In this document: piece by piece, positions 17,808-25,973 of the stretch | Layout of the letters: the number at the start of each line of letters is the position of its first letter | Numbering within the stretch: the first letter of the stretch is position 1 | DNA from: JAJFUE01 sp041687335 | GTDB taxonomy: Bacteria > Sumerlaeota > Sumerlaeia > MVZB01 | Assembly (NCBI GenBank): GCA_041687335.1 | Contig: JAWLCE010000019.1 | Span: 19,138 to 83,137 of the forward strand | DNA length: 64,000 nucleotides | Direction of reading: 5' to 3' | Notes under the pieces: generated by a model | The model's input: the letters and a program-made list of their open reading frames with translations, nothing else | What the model was told of the DNA's origin: nothing | Database searches by the model: none | Program-made: the position numbers and the translations under genes

Positions 17808-18611
17808 TCAGTATCCCCCGCGCACGGAGTGGCGCTCAACGAGCACCCAGCGATTGAGCAGTCGCGGCGAGCGGGTGCCGACGAAAGCCTCCAGCGCTGG
17901 TGGCCATGCCGCGCGCGCCAGTGTGCCCAGCAGCCGCAGGTTGCGCGCGAGCCGCTGCAGGGTGCGCCCGTGGCGGCGCGGTGGCGGCTCCAGCGGACAC
18001 TCCAGAATCGTCGCCCCCGCCCGCGCCAGCTCGACCAGATGCTGGGGCAACCCCAGCTCGCCGTCATCGACCTCGAGGCTGCGCCGGGCCCACTCACCGC
18101 GGTAGGCGCGGAAGCAGCAGTGGTGGCTGTAGATACGGGCCGGCGAGAGCAAGCGGCCAACATGTCCGGCGAGTTGGCCGGCCCGGGCGCCCAGCAGCGG
18201 GTGCTCGGGCGAACCGGTCACGACGTCGCAGCCCGAGGTCGTCAGGATGCCGATCAGGCGCAGCATCTGTTCGGGGGACCAGGTCAGTGCGCCGTCCATC
18301 AGGCAGACGACATCGCCCGAAGCGATCGACATGCCGGTGCGCTGGGCGGCACCGATGCCAAGCCGCCGTGAATGGCGCAGGTGGTGCACTTGCGCCGGCA
18401 GCCCAACGAAGCGCTCGCGCAGGCGGTGGGCGGTGGCGTCCTGGCTGCCGTCATCGACAAGCACCAGTTCGATGCGCCACTGGCGGCGAAGCGATTCGAG
18501 CATGGGGCGCAGCCGCGCCGCGAGCGGTCCCACCCAGAGCGCGTCATCCTGAAACACGATGACGAGGCTGAGGAGGCGCCAGGTTGCGGCGCGGGCAGGG
18601 TCAACCTTCAT
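17808..18611 (-). CDS. Glycosyltransferase family 2 with atypical metal motif
   Basis: A 267-residue GT2-like protein. The start at 18611 is chosen for GGAGG 8 bases upstream; longer in-frame starts exist at 18671 and 18626. The nucleotide-binding end is intact (LSLVIVFQDD, LVLVDDGSQDAT). The position that normally holds the DxD metal motif reads LMDGALTWSPE, so the second acidic residue is missing. The rest (LGIGAAQRTGMSIASGDVV) follows the polyprenyl-phosphate glycosyltransferase layout. It may still be active or may be a degenerate partner. It is the first gene after the sigma-54 activator gene, 69 bp downstream. Confidence 0.75.
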   Translation of the reverse strand: MKVDPARAATWRLLSLVIVFQDDALWVGPLAARLRPMLESLRRQWRIELVLVDDGSQDATAHRLRERFVGLPAQVHHLRHSRRLGIGAAQRTGMSIASGDVVCLMDGALTWSPEQMLRLIGILTTSGCDVVTGSPEHPLLGARAGQLAGHVGRLLSPARIYSHHCCFRAYRGEWARRSLEVDDGELGLPQHLVELARAGATILECPLEPPPRRHGRTLQRLARNLRLLGTLARAAWPPALEAFVGTRSPRLLNRWVLVERHSVRGGY

Positions 18612-18680
18612 CTTGCGAACCTCCATGACGACATGGCGGTGGCCGGTGTTAAATAGCCGATTGCACCGCATCGATGTGGG

Positions 18681-20129
18681 TCAAAATCTGGTCGATATCG
18701 TCAATTCAACTGAATCGTCGTTCTCGCCGGCGTGGATGTTGACTGAGGATTGGCGCTTGAGGCCGAATTTGGCGATGCGCCGGCGCAGGGCGCTGTAGCT
18801 GATGCCGAGCACCTTGGCGGCCTTGCGCTGGTTCCAGTGGGTCTGCAGCAGGACCGCCATGATCATCTGCACCTCCTTGCGGTTGAGCAGCGATTGGCTG
18901 CCGGGCCCGCGCCCGGGCTCGGCGGAGGAAGCCCGCTGGCCCAGGGCCTGCAGGATCGTCTCCTCGCGCCCGCTCAGCACGTAGCGGTGAATCACCATCT
19001 CCATCTCGCGCACGTTGCCAGGCCAGTGGTATTGCATCATCGCGGCCAGCGAGTCGTTGCCCATTGCGGGGGGCTGGCGATCGAGCCGAGCGGCACAAAT
19101 GCGCAGGAAGTGTTCGGCCAGCAGCGGAATATCCTCGATCCGCTCGCGCAGCGGGGGCAGATAGATCGGAAATTCATTGAGCCGATAAAAGAGGTCCGCG
19201 CGGAACTGGCCATTGGCGATCATTGGCTCCAGTTTGGCGTTGGTGGCGGCCAGGAAGCGGACATCGACGTGGATCGCGCGCTTGCCACCCAGGTGGTGCA
19301 GTTCCTTGGTCTCGATGACCTGAAGCAGCTTGACCTGCATCGTTGGCGGAATTTCGGCAATTTCATCGAGGAAGGCGGAGCCGCCGTTGGCCAGCTCAAT
19401 CCGGCCGGGCTTGACGGTGTGGGCGCCGGTGAACGCCCCGGCCTCGTGCCCGAACAGCTCGGATTCCATCAGCGCTTCAGGAATGGCCGGGCAATTAATG
19501 GTCGCCAGCGCATTGGCGCCGCGACGGTGCGAGCGCTCGTGGATCATGCGCGCGATCACCCCCTTGCCGACTCCGCTCTCGCCGCGCACCAGCACGGTCA
19601 GGTTTGTGTCGGCCACCTCCTCGATCTGGGCGCGCACGGCCTTGATGGCGGGGGTATCACCCAAAAAGACGCAGTGGCGGGGCAGGATCGGGCCGCAGGC
19701 GGGGGGCGAAGGCCGGTAGCGCACCGGCGCGGGTGGTGCGGGCGTCGCTGGGCCCACCTGCGTCTGGTGCGGCTGGAGCGATTGGCGGATGCTGTTGGCC
19801 AGCGCCGCCATGTCGAGCGGCTTGGAATGGTAGGCGCTGATCTGGTTGCCCAACAGCTCGATGGTCGAGAGTCGGGTGGACTGGTCGGTCAACAGGATGA
19901 TGGCGGCCTGGCTCTGCTGGCGACGCAGGCTGTTGACATTGGCCACGGCCGAGGCACCAGGCAGTGACTCCTCGAGCAGGATAACGCGGCAGTCACCATG
20001 GACCTGTTCGTCGGCCTTGCTCAGATTGGGCGCCACGCGGACATCGAAGCCCTCGCGTTCAAGAAAGCCCGAGACGCGCCCACGCAGGGCGACGTCGGCG
20101 GCGATCATCATGACCAGCGGTCGTTCCAT
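18681..20129 (-). CDS. Sigma-54-dependent response regulator with Glu at the phosphoacceptor site
   Basis: A 482-residue bacterial enhancer-binding protein. The start at 20129 has AGGTGG 7 bases upstream. Receiver domain, residues about 4-118: the usual phosphoacceptor Asp is Glu53 (ILLEESLPG), the acidic pair at the N-terminus is reduced to AAD (10-12), while Thr81 and Lys103 are kept. AAA+ domain: Walker A GESGVGKG (183-190), the sigma-54 contact loop GAFTGA (231-236), DEIAEIPP and WPGNVREME. A Fis-type helix-turn-helix closes the protein (KAAKVLGISYSALRRRI). It should activate sigma-54 promoters in the neighbouring EPS locus. It has a sigma-54-like element in front of its own gene. Glu may mimic phosphorylation and keep it active. 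Confidence 0.92.
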   Translation of the reverse strand: MERPLVMMIAADVALRGRVSGFLEREGFDVRVAPNLSKADEQVHGDCRVILLEESLPGASAVANVNSLRRQQSQAAIILLTDQSTRLSTIELLGNQISAYHSKPLDMAALANSIRQSLQPHQTQVGPATPAPPAPVRYRPSPPACGPILPRHCVFLGDTPAIKAVRAQIEEVADTNLTVLVRGESGVGKGVIARMIHERSHRRGANALATINCPAIPEALMESELFGHEAGAFTGAHTVKPGRIELANGGSAFLDEIAEIPPTMQVKLLQVIETKELHHLGGKRAIHVDVRFLAATNAKLEPMIANGQFRADLFYRLNEFPIYLPPLRERIEDIPLLAEHFLRICAARLDRQPPAMGNDSLAAMMQYHWPGNVREMEMVIHRYVLSGREETILQALGQRASSAEPGRGPGSQSLLNRKEVQMIMAVLLQTHWNQRKAAKVLGISYSALRRRIAKFGLKRQSSVNIHAGENDDSVELTISTRF

Positions 20130-20244
20130 GAAATCCACCTCATCATATGGCCCAGACTTCTGCGGGCTGTTTTGCCGTGAGTAACCGGCCAAGGCAGCCC
20201 AACCTTGACTAAGACCATGATCCGGATGTCGTGACGAGGTACAA

Positions 20245-20261
20245 AGCAATTCCAATGCCAC
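20245..20261 (-). promoter_or_regulatory. Sigma-54-like promoter of the activator gene
   Basis: On the minus strand the sequence reads GTGGCATTGGAATTGCTT. The -24 GG (20259-20258) and -12 GC (20247-20246) are separated by exactly 10 bases, and TGGCA and TTGCT match the consensus. It lies 117 bp before the start of the sigma-54 activator gene, so the activator may control itself. Confidence 0.6.
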
Positions 20262-20572
20262 TATCACGAGCTCAAATAATTACCCGTTAATGGGTCTTAT
20301 ATGACCTGTCGGGCGAGATAGTGCCTCAGGAAACTGCCGGAGAACTTTGATCGCGGAGCAATGGATGTCCTTGACGTATTTTCAAAATATCTCGATTTCT
20401 TGGGTTTTCCGGGCATATCGGGTGGGGCGACCGTGGATGACTCCAAGGGGCAAATGAAAGACCCAAAGATCACCAATTTGCGTTCCAGTTTGCATCCCCC
20501 TGCACAGTCCTCTTCAGGAATCTCCTTATTGCAGGATCAGGCCAAACTTGATTCGGCCGGTGGGCACAACAG

Positions 20573-20588
20573 TGGTCCGCGCCTTGCT
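20573..20588 (+). promoter_or_regulatory. Sigma-54-like promoter of the EPS operon
   Basis: TGGTCCG at 20573-20579 and TTGCT at 20584-20588 form a -24/-12 element with GG and GC exactly 10 bases apart. Compared with TGGCACG-N4-TTGCW it misses only the A of the -24 box (C is present); T in place of C at the position before it is common. The first EPS gene starts 86 bp downstream. Confidence 0.6.
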
Positions 20589-20673
20589 GGATCAGAACCC
20601 ATTGGCAGCAACAGCAGGGCTTCATGAATGCTCAGGTCCCTTGCCAGTTCAGGATTCGATACAAGGATGGAGC

Positions 20674-21180
20674 ATGATGGGAGAGGAAAAGGAAATGGCG
20701 GAGCAGGCAGCAATGGCGGCGGATACGGCCAGTGGGATGGGGCTGGAACACCCGTTCCATCCACACCTGAGCGGGTTCGATTTCTTGCGATGGTTGATCG
20801 ACTACGAGGTGGTCGGATCGCGCCGTTATCGGCGATTTGTATCGCTGCTGATTGTCGAACCCTGCCACGAGCCGCGCGATCTGGCTTTGTTGCGCGAAAC
20901 CTTCCGCGCCAGTGACCAGATTATTCGCTTGGATGAACTCAGCGCGGCGGTCTTGCTGCGTGAGACGGACATGGGTGGCACGCTGCGGGCGGTGCATCGT
21001 TATGAAACGCTCAACAGCAGTCATCCCCGGCCGCGGTTTGGGATTGTTTCCTATCCGGCCGACAGTTGCAATGCCGCTGGGTTGCTGCGCCTGGCGCGTG
21101 AGCGGATTGAGCAGGCGCTGCGGTCCAATGTCGGCGGCAGCGAACTTTGGGCCACGGCCGGCGGGGGAGAGTTAACATGA
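20674..21180 (+). CDS. Degenerate GGDEF-like protein, first gene of the EPS operon
   Basis: A 168-residue soluble protein with no recognised catalytic motif. Its layout follows a diguanylate-cyclase fold: RRYRRFVSLLIVEPC near residue 50, DLALLRETFRASDQIIRLDE, then SAAVLLRETDMGGTLRAVHRYE and RFGIVSYPADSCNAAGLLRLARERIEQAL. Where the GG(D/E)EF signature would lie it reads RLDELSAAVLL, so catalysis is not expected. It may bind c-di-GMP or another nucleotide, or act as a protein-interaction module for the EPS machinery. Starts at 20674, 20677 and 20695 are possible; 20674 has AAGGA 8 bases upstream. Its stop overlaps the Wzz start (ATGA). Confidence 0.6.
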   Translation: MMGEEKEMAEQAAMAADTASGMGLEHPFHPHLSGFDFLRWLIDYEVVGSRRYRRFVSLLIVEPCHEPRDLALLRETFRASDQIIRLDELSAAVLLRETDMGGTLRAVHRYETLNSSHPRPRFGIVSYPADSCNAAGLLRLARERIEQALRSNVGGSELWATAGGGELT

Positions 21181-22868
21181 GTTCGCAACCGAACAAGAAC
21201 CATGAGCTGGAGACTATCGTGCTGCGGGTGGATGGGGCGCAGTTGCCCCCCCAGTTGGAACAGCTGGTCGGTTCGCGGTCGCCGGCGGGCGGGGGGAGCG
21301 GCGGCGGCTTTGAACTCTCGCCGCGTGGCCTGCTCACGCCGCTGTTCCGACACAAGCTGATCATGCTGGCATGCGCCCTGGTGGCGGTGGTGGCGGCGGT
21401 GGGCTATGTCAAGGGCCAGCCAAATCTTTATGCCTCGGAGGCTCGCGTCATGATCCGTGGGGACCGCACCGGGGTGACCATTGATCCGGCGGCGCGCGGA
21501 ACCTCTCTGCTGCAACCGACACGGGCGGGGGCGATCCTGCGGCGCGAGATCGGCCTGCTGACCAGCGACGAGCTGGCGCGCCGGGTCGTGGAGCGAAAGG
21601 GGGCTGAGTGGATCCTGACCCAGGGACGGCCGGAAGCCTTTGCGGCCGCCGCGGCGGCTCCCGAGGAACCCGCAATGCATCGAGAGTGGGTTCGGCTGAC
21701 GCGGGAGTGGCTCAATCTGGAGCCGGCGCGGGGTGATGCGGCCACATTCGCGCGCCAGGCGGTGCTGGGCGGGCTGAGCGTGCGCGAGACGATGGAGGGC
21801 AGCACGATCCTCAGCCTGAACTACCTTTCGACCGATGCCAGTTTTTCGCGCGAGGTGCTGGCGGCGCTGGTCGATGAATACCTGAAACTCCACATCGAGA
21901 TTAACAGCCTGCGTCTCTCGCCGGCCTTCCTCAAGGCGCAGGCGGAGGAGAAGCTGGCGGAGCTGGAGTCGCATCAGGCGCGGTTGAGCAAGATGTTGCA
22001 GGAACTGAATATCGTCTCGCTGCCGACGGATCGGGAGTGGGCGGGCCAGCGGATTCACGAGCTGGAGGCGTCGCTGTCGAGCCTGCAGGGGGAATGGGAA
22101 ACCAGCCGCGCGCAGGCCGGGGTGCTCGAGCGTTTCAGCCAGTCGGGGCGGCCCAATGATTATCGGGCGCTGGCGCAGGCCGCCGCAGCCGAAGATCCGA
22201 CCCAGATTCGCCTGCGTGAGCGATTGGCCCAGATGCAGGTGGATGAGGCGCGCATGCTGGTCGACCTGAGTGATGACCATCCCCGCCTTGTGCTGCTTCG
22301 CGAGGAGATCAAGGCCACCCGGCGTCTGTTGGCCGAAAATCAGCCTGACTCTCCGGAGGTGGTCGTTCCGCTGGACCGGGTGCTGCAATGGGAATCCGAG
22401 AAAGCCCGGCTGGAGTCGCTGGCGGCGCGACGGGCGGCGCTCCAGGCAGAACTGGACCAGGCGCGCAAGCAACTGTCGTCATTGGTTCAGAACGAGCAGC
22501 GGATTCAGGCGATGCAGCGGAATGTGGCGATCCTGGAGCAGGATTACGCCCAGCTGATCTCGAGCCAGCAGGTGGCCCAGATCGCGATGACGCTCGATCA
22601 GGACCAGGTGGTCAACGTCAGCCTGATTCAGCCGCCGACGCTGGCCTCGGAGAGCAGCAAGAACATGCGCAAAATGTTGGCGTTGCTGGCGTTCATCCCG
22701 CTGTTGGGGCTGGGGCTGGGGATGGGGGTGGCGTTCGGGCTGGACGTGACCAACACCCGCCTGCGCACCGCTGGCGACATCACCAGTCACCTGGGCCTGC
22801 CCGTGCTGGTGTCGCTGCCCCACAACCACCCGCAGTTGCCGATCTTGAAGGAGGCCAGCAATGACTGA
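21177..22868 (+). CDS. Wzz/GumC-type polysaccharide chain-length determinant
   Basis: A 563-residue inner-membrane protein with two transmembrane segments: one near 62-80 (KLIMLACALVAVVAAVGYV) and one near 500-525 (MLALLAFIPLLGLGLGMGV). Between them lies a periplasmic region with long coiled coils (LAELESHQARLSKMLQELN, LESLAARRAALQAELDQAR). A short cytoplasmic tail follows. It regulates chain length and export of the EPS. The kinase/ATPase domain is encoded separately by the next gene, which overlaps it by 8 bp. The start at 21177 overlaps the previous stop and has a GGAG site. Confidence 0.88.
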   Translation: MSSQPNKNHELETIVLRVDGAQLPPQLEQLVGSRSPAGGGSGGGFELSPRGLLTPLFRHKLIMLACALVAVVAAVGYVKGQPNLYASEARVMIRGDRTGVTIDPAARGTSLLQPTRAGAILRREIGLLTSDELARRVVERKGAEWILTQGRPEAFAAAAAAPEEPAMHREWVRLTREWLNLEPARGDAATFARQAVLGGLSVRETMEGSTILSLNYLSTDASFSREVLAALVDEYLKLHIEINSLRLSPAFLKAQAEEKLAELESHQARLSKMLQELNIVSLPTDREWAGQRIHELEASLSSLQGEWETSRAQAGVLERFSQSGRPNDYRALAQAAAAEDPTQIRLRERLAQMQVDEARMLVDLSDDHPRLVLLREEIKATRRLLAENQPDSPEVVVPLDRVLQWESEKARLESLAARRAALQAELDQARKQLSSLVQNEQRIQAMQRNVAILEQDYAQLISSQQVAQIAMTLDQDQVVNVSLIQPPTLASESSKNMRKMLALLAFIPLLGLGLGMGVAFGLDVTNTRLRTAGDITSHLGLPVLVSLPHNHPQLPILKEASND

Positions 22869-23574
22869 TCTGCAGATGGTATCGCTCAATGGGCTTGGCG
22901 AGTCGTTCTCGCTGCTGACAAGCAAGGTGCTCAATGCGCTACGTCCGACGGCCGAGAAATCAACAATTTTGGGTGTGACCAGTTATCTGCCGGGCGAGGG
23001 GGTCAGCTCGACGACCGTCCGGTTGGCGTTGGCGATGAGCCAGCGCACCGGCGCCCGGACGCTGGTGATCGACTCCAAGCTCGACAACATCGCCCGCAGC
23101 GGGATTCTCCCCGCGCCGGCGCCCGAGCCCGAGCAGGCATTGGTCGCGACCTCGGAGAAGAAGGCGGTGGCCGCGAAAAAAAAGGGAGGCAACCAGATGC
23201 TGTTCTCCCAGGTCCTCCCGCAGACCCGGCTGGTGCGCACGCGCCACAACCTCGACATCCTGCTGGCGCAGAGTTCGAACTCGGGGGACGAGACGCAGCT
23301 GGACGAGGCGGCCTTCCAGCAACTGGTGGCGACCGTTCGTGATCAGTATTCGCTGATCCTCGTCGATTGCCCCGCACTCAGCCAGAACAGCTTCACGATG
23401 CGGATTGCCTCGCGGGTGGATGGACTGATCCTGGTGGTGGAGTCGGGGCGGGTGCGGCGGCAGGCCCTGCGCCACGCCGTCGATGAACTGAAGGCGATGG
23501 ATGCGCGGCTGCTGGGGGTGGTGCTCAACAAGCGACGCTACCCGATTCCCGAATTTATATACCGAAGGCTGTAG
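22861..23574 (+). CDS. CpsD/Wzc-type ATPase with altered Walker A
   Basis: A 237-residue P-loop protein partnering the Wzz protein. Walker A is SYLPGEGVSSTTVRLA (about 41-56), where Val48 stands in the place of the lysine of the usual GEGKST. Walker A-prime is TLVIDSKLDN and Walker B is LILVDCPAL. Typical BY-kinases have a tyrosine-rich C-terminus; here only YPIPEFIYRRL is present. An insert of lysines and alanines (VATSEKKAVAAKKKGG) replaces part of the core. It could be a weak kinase, an ATPase or a scaffold. AAGGAGG lies 6 bases before the start. Confidence 0.82.
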   Translation: MTDLQMVSLNGLGESFSLLTSKVLNALRPTAEKSTILGVTSYLPGEGVSSTTVRLALAMSQRTGARTLVIDSKLDNIARSGILPAPAPEPEQALVATSEKKAVAAKKKGGNQMLFSQVLPQTRLVRTRHNLDILLAQSSNSGDETQLDEAAFQQLVATVRDQYSLILVDCPALSQNSFTMRIASRVDGLILVVESGRVRRQALRHAVDELKAMDARLLGVVLNKRRYPIPEFIYRRL

Positions 23575-23576
23575 TG

Positions 23577-24818
23577 ATGATGAGTTGGCTCAAAGGGTCG
23601 TGGCTGAGCTGGCGGCCGCCGTTGACGCGCGAGGGGCGGATCTATCCCGAGCGCTGGTTCGAGATGGAACTGGAGCGCGAGATGCTGCGCGCGGAGCGTG
23701 GCCACCAAGCGCTGACCTTGGTGCTGATGGGGGTGGGCCCGGCCGAGTTGTCCGCGTGTGAACGGCGAGAGGGTCTCGCCTGGCTTGCCTGTGCCGCCTC
23801 CGCGGCCTGCCGCCGCATCGACCTGGTCGGCTGGCACGCGGGCGCGCAGGGCCGGCGGGTGGGTGTAATCCTGCCCCACACCCCACCCGAGGCCTCGCTG
23901 CGGCTGGTCGAGGAGATGGGGCGTCGGTTTCGCGAGCTGATGCGGCTGCGTCTTGGGGAGAGGGCGCGGTTGCCCGAGCCGCTGATCGAAATCTACGGTT
24001 ACCCTTGTGATGGCCGGCTCGGTGGCGATGATGACCGCCAGTTGCGCCTGTTCGAGGATGAGGACCTGCTGGCGCAGCCGACCGCCGCGCCGGAACCGGG
24101 ACCAGGCAGGACTGCCTATCCGCGGCTGCGGGCGCTGGGGTCGCTTCGGGGCGCGCCGCGCTGGAAGCGGGTGATGGACATCGCCCTTACGCTGACGGCG
24201 CTGGTGTTGCTGGCCCCGCTGCTGCTGCTGATCGGATTGGCGATCCGGCTGAATTCGCCGGGGCCGGTCTTTTACCGCCAGCAGCGGATCGGCCTGGGCG
24301 GGCGCCCCTTCATGCTGTGGAAGTTTCGCAGCATGACCACCGACGCCGACGGTCATGCGGCGCTGCATCGGGAATACCTGCGCGGGTTATTGCGCCAGTC
24401 GGCCAACCTGCGCGACCAGCCCATGGTGAAATTGGACCAACTGGAGCGCCGGGTGACCGCCGTCGGGCGACTTTTGCGCGCCACCAGTCTGGACGAACTG
24501 CCCCAACTGATCAACGTGCTGCGCGGGGAGATGAGCCTGGTCGGTCCACGGCCGTGCCTGCCTTACGAGGCGGAGGATTACCTGCCCTGGTGCTGGCGCC
24601 GGTTCGACGTCCTGCCGGGACTGACGGGGCTATGGCAGGTCAGCGGCAAGAACCGGCTGGGCTTCCGCCAGATGATACGGCTCGACATTCGTTATGCACG
24701 GGGGCTGTCGCCCCTGAGCGACCTCTGGATCATTGCGCGTACCATTCCAACGATTCTTGGAGACGCTCATCAAATCCTGCAACCACGCAAAGGAAAATCA
24801 TATGTCCGAGAAGCTTGA
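23577..24818 (+). CDS. Initiating sugar-phosphate transferase with N-terminal GGDEF-like domain
   Basis: A 413-residue protein of two parts. Residues about 20-160 resemble a diguanylate-cyclase fold with no GGDEF motif (MELEREMLRAERGHQALTL, EASLRLVEEMGRRFREL, IEIYGYPCDG). Residues about 195-413 are a bacterial sugar transferase: a membrane helix (about 201-224), PGPVFYRQQRIGLGG, LWKFRSM, RATSLDELPQLINVL, LVGPRP and GLTGLWQVSGKN. It should attach the first sugar phosphate to undecaprenyl phosphate. Start options are GTG 23574, ATG 23577 and ATG 23580; AAGG lies 8 bases before 23577. Confidence 0.88.
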   Translation: MMSWLKGSWLSWRPPLTREGRIYPERWFEMELEREMLRAERGHQALTLVLMGVGPAELSACERREGLAWLACAASAACRRIDLVGWHAGAQGRRVGVILPHTPPEASLRLVEEMGRRFRELMRLRLGERARLPEPLIEIYGYPCDGRLGGDDDRQLRLFEDEDLLAQPTAAPEPGPGRTAYPRLRALGSLRGAPRWKRVMDIALTLTALVLLAPLLLLIGLAIRLNSPGPVFYRQQRIGLGGRPFMLWKFRSMTTDADGHAALHREYLRGLLRQSANLRDQPMVKLDQLERRVTAVGRLLRATSLDELPQLINVLRGEMSLVGPRPCLPYEAEDYLPWCWRRFDVLPGLTGLWQVSGKNRLGFRQMIRLDIRYARGLSPLSDLWIIARTIPTILGDAHQILQPRKGKSYVREA

Positions 24819-25890
24819 TGTGGCCGTGGTCGGTTGCGGCTATTGGGGGCCCAATCTCGTGCGCAACTTCAGCAGCCTGGCCGGTGAGTGCAACATGCGG
24901 CTGTTGTGCGATCGCGACGAGGGACGGCTCGAACACATGCGCCGGCTTTACCCGGCCATTGAGACCACGACGGATTTCGATCGCATTGTTGAGGACCCTG
25001 AGATCGACCTGGTGGCGATCGCCACGCCGGTCTCGCAGCATTTCCGCATGGCCGAGCGTTGCCTGAAGGCAGGCAAGCATACCTTCATCGAAAAACCGAT
25101 GGCGCGCAGTGCGGAGGAATGCAGTCAACTGGTGGCGCTGGCCGAGGAGCGCGGGTTGACGCTGATGGTCGGCCACACTTTCATCTATTCGGCCCCCGTG
25201 CGCTATGCACGCGAGCTGATCGAGCGGGATGAACTGGGGCCGGTGCAGTATATCGCCTCGCGCAGGCTCAACCTGGGGTTGTTCCAGAAGGATATTAACG
25301 TGACCTGGGATCTGGCCCCGCATGACCTCTCGATCATCCTCTACCTGCTACGGTGCGACCCGGTCCTGGTCAACTGTCAGGGGATGGCGCACCTGAATGG
25401 GCAGGAGGACGTGACGAGTATGTCCATCCGCTTCGCCGACGGCTCGTTCGCGACAATCCAGAACAGTTGGCTCGACCCCAGCAAGGTGCGCGAGATGACG
25501 ATCGTGGGCACCCGCAAGATGGTGGTCTACGATGACCTGGCGGCCAACGAGAAGATCCGGATTTTCGACAAGCGTGTCGAACCGCCCCCGCATTACGACA
25601 CCTTCGCCGAATTCCACTTCTCCTACCACTATGGGGATATCGTCACCCCTCATATCGCGCAGGTCGAGCCGCTCAAGGTGGAGTGCCAGCACCTGATTGA
25701 CTGCATCCGTCAAGGTCGGGAGCCGATCACCAGCGGGCGGGAGGGGCTCAAGGTGGTCCGGCTGCTCGAGGCGGCCTCGTTATCCTTGCGCAACGGCGGC
25801 AGTGGCGTGCGCATCGAACCCGATGGCATGCTGGTGCTGACCGTGCCCGAGCCGGGTGGGGAAGCGGTGCCCGAGTTCGCCACGACCTAA
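24802..25890 (+). CDS. Gfo/Idh/MocA-type nucleotide-sugar dehydrogenase
   Basis: A 362-residue oxidoreductase. The N-terminal Rossmann fold shows VVGCGYWGPNLVRN (GxGxxG at 11-16) and the family motif FIEKPMA (near 95-101). The catalytic-domain entry reads WDLAPHDLSIILYLL, where the histidine is the usual catalytic residue. It resembles WbpB/WlbA enzymes that oxidise the 3-position of a UDP-GlcNAc-type uronate before transamination; the matching acetyltransferase and aminotransferase occur at 44224-45839. AAGGAAAA lies 8 bases before the start and it overlaps the previous gene by 17 bp. Confidence 0.85.
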   Translation: MSEKLDVAVVGCGYWGPNLVRNFSSLAGECNMRLLCDRDEGRLEHMRRLYPAIETTTDFDRIVEDPEIDLVAIATPVSQHFRMAERCLKAGKHTFIEKPMARSAEECSQLVALAEERGLTLMVGHTFIYSAPVRYARELIERDELGPVQYIASRRLNLGLFQKDINVTWDLAPHDLSIILYLLRCDPVLVNCQGMAHLNGQEDVTSMSIRFADGSFATIQNSWLDPSKVREMTIVGTRKMVVYDDLAANEKIRIFDKRVEPPPHYDTFAEFHFSYHYGDIVTPHIAQVEPLKVECQHLIDCIRQGREPITSGREGLKVVRLLEAASLSLRNGGSGVRIEPDGMLVLTVPEPGGEAVPEFATT

Positions 25891-25900
25891 GGTCCGGACG

Positions 25901-25955
25901 AAAAAACCCCCGGCGCCATCTCCCCGATAGGGGCGGGCGCCGGGGGCGTTTTTTT
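25901..25955. terminator. Bidirectional rho-independent terminator with nested stem
   Basis: An 11-bp perfect stem, CCCCCGGCGCC (25907-25917) with GGCGCCGGGGG (25936-25946), has an inner CCCC-GATA-GGGG hairpin. A run of T (25949-25955) follows on the plus strand, and a run of A (25901-25906) precedes it, giving a T tract on the minus strand. It lies between two convergent genes and can stop both. Confidence 0.95.
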
Positions 25956-25973
25956 GACCCGCGCGGCTTGGGC

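Larger units (their letters stand above)
20130..20673. other. Divergent regulatory region between activator gene and EPS operon
   Basis: No convincing gene. The region holds two outward-facing sigma-54-like promoters (listed separately), an imperfect 14-base dyad ACCCGTTAATGGGT (20282-20295, 12 of 14 positions symmetric) and an overlapping GGTC-N6-GACC repeat (20293-20306). These dyads lie between the two promoters, in the place expected for upstream activator sites. The stretch is also more AT-rich than the flanking genes. Confidence 0.5.

Noticed and set aside
20361..20627. Possible small gene of 88 residues in the intergenic region
   Set aside because: It overlaps the sigma-54-like promoter, has no clear ribosome site and its sequence has no recognisable pattern.
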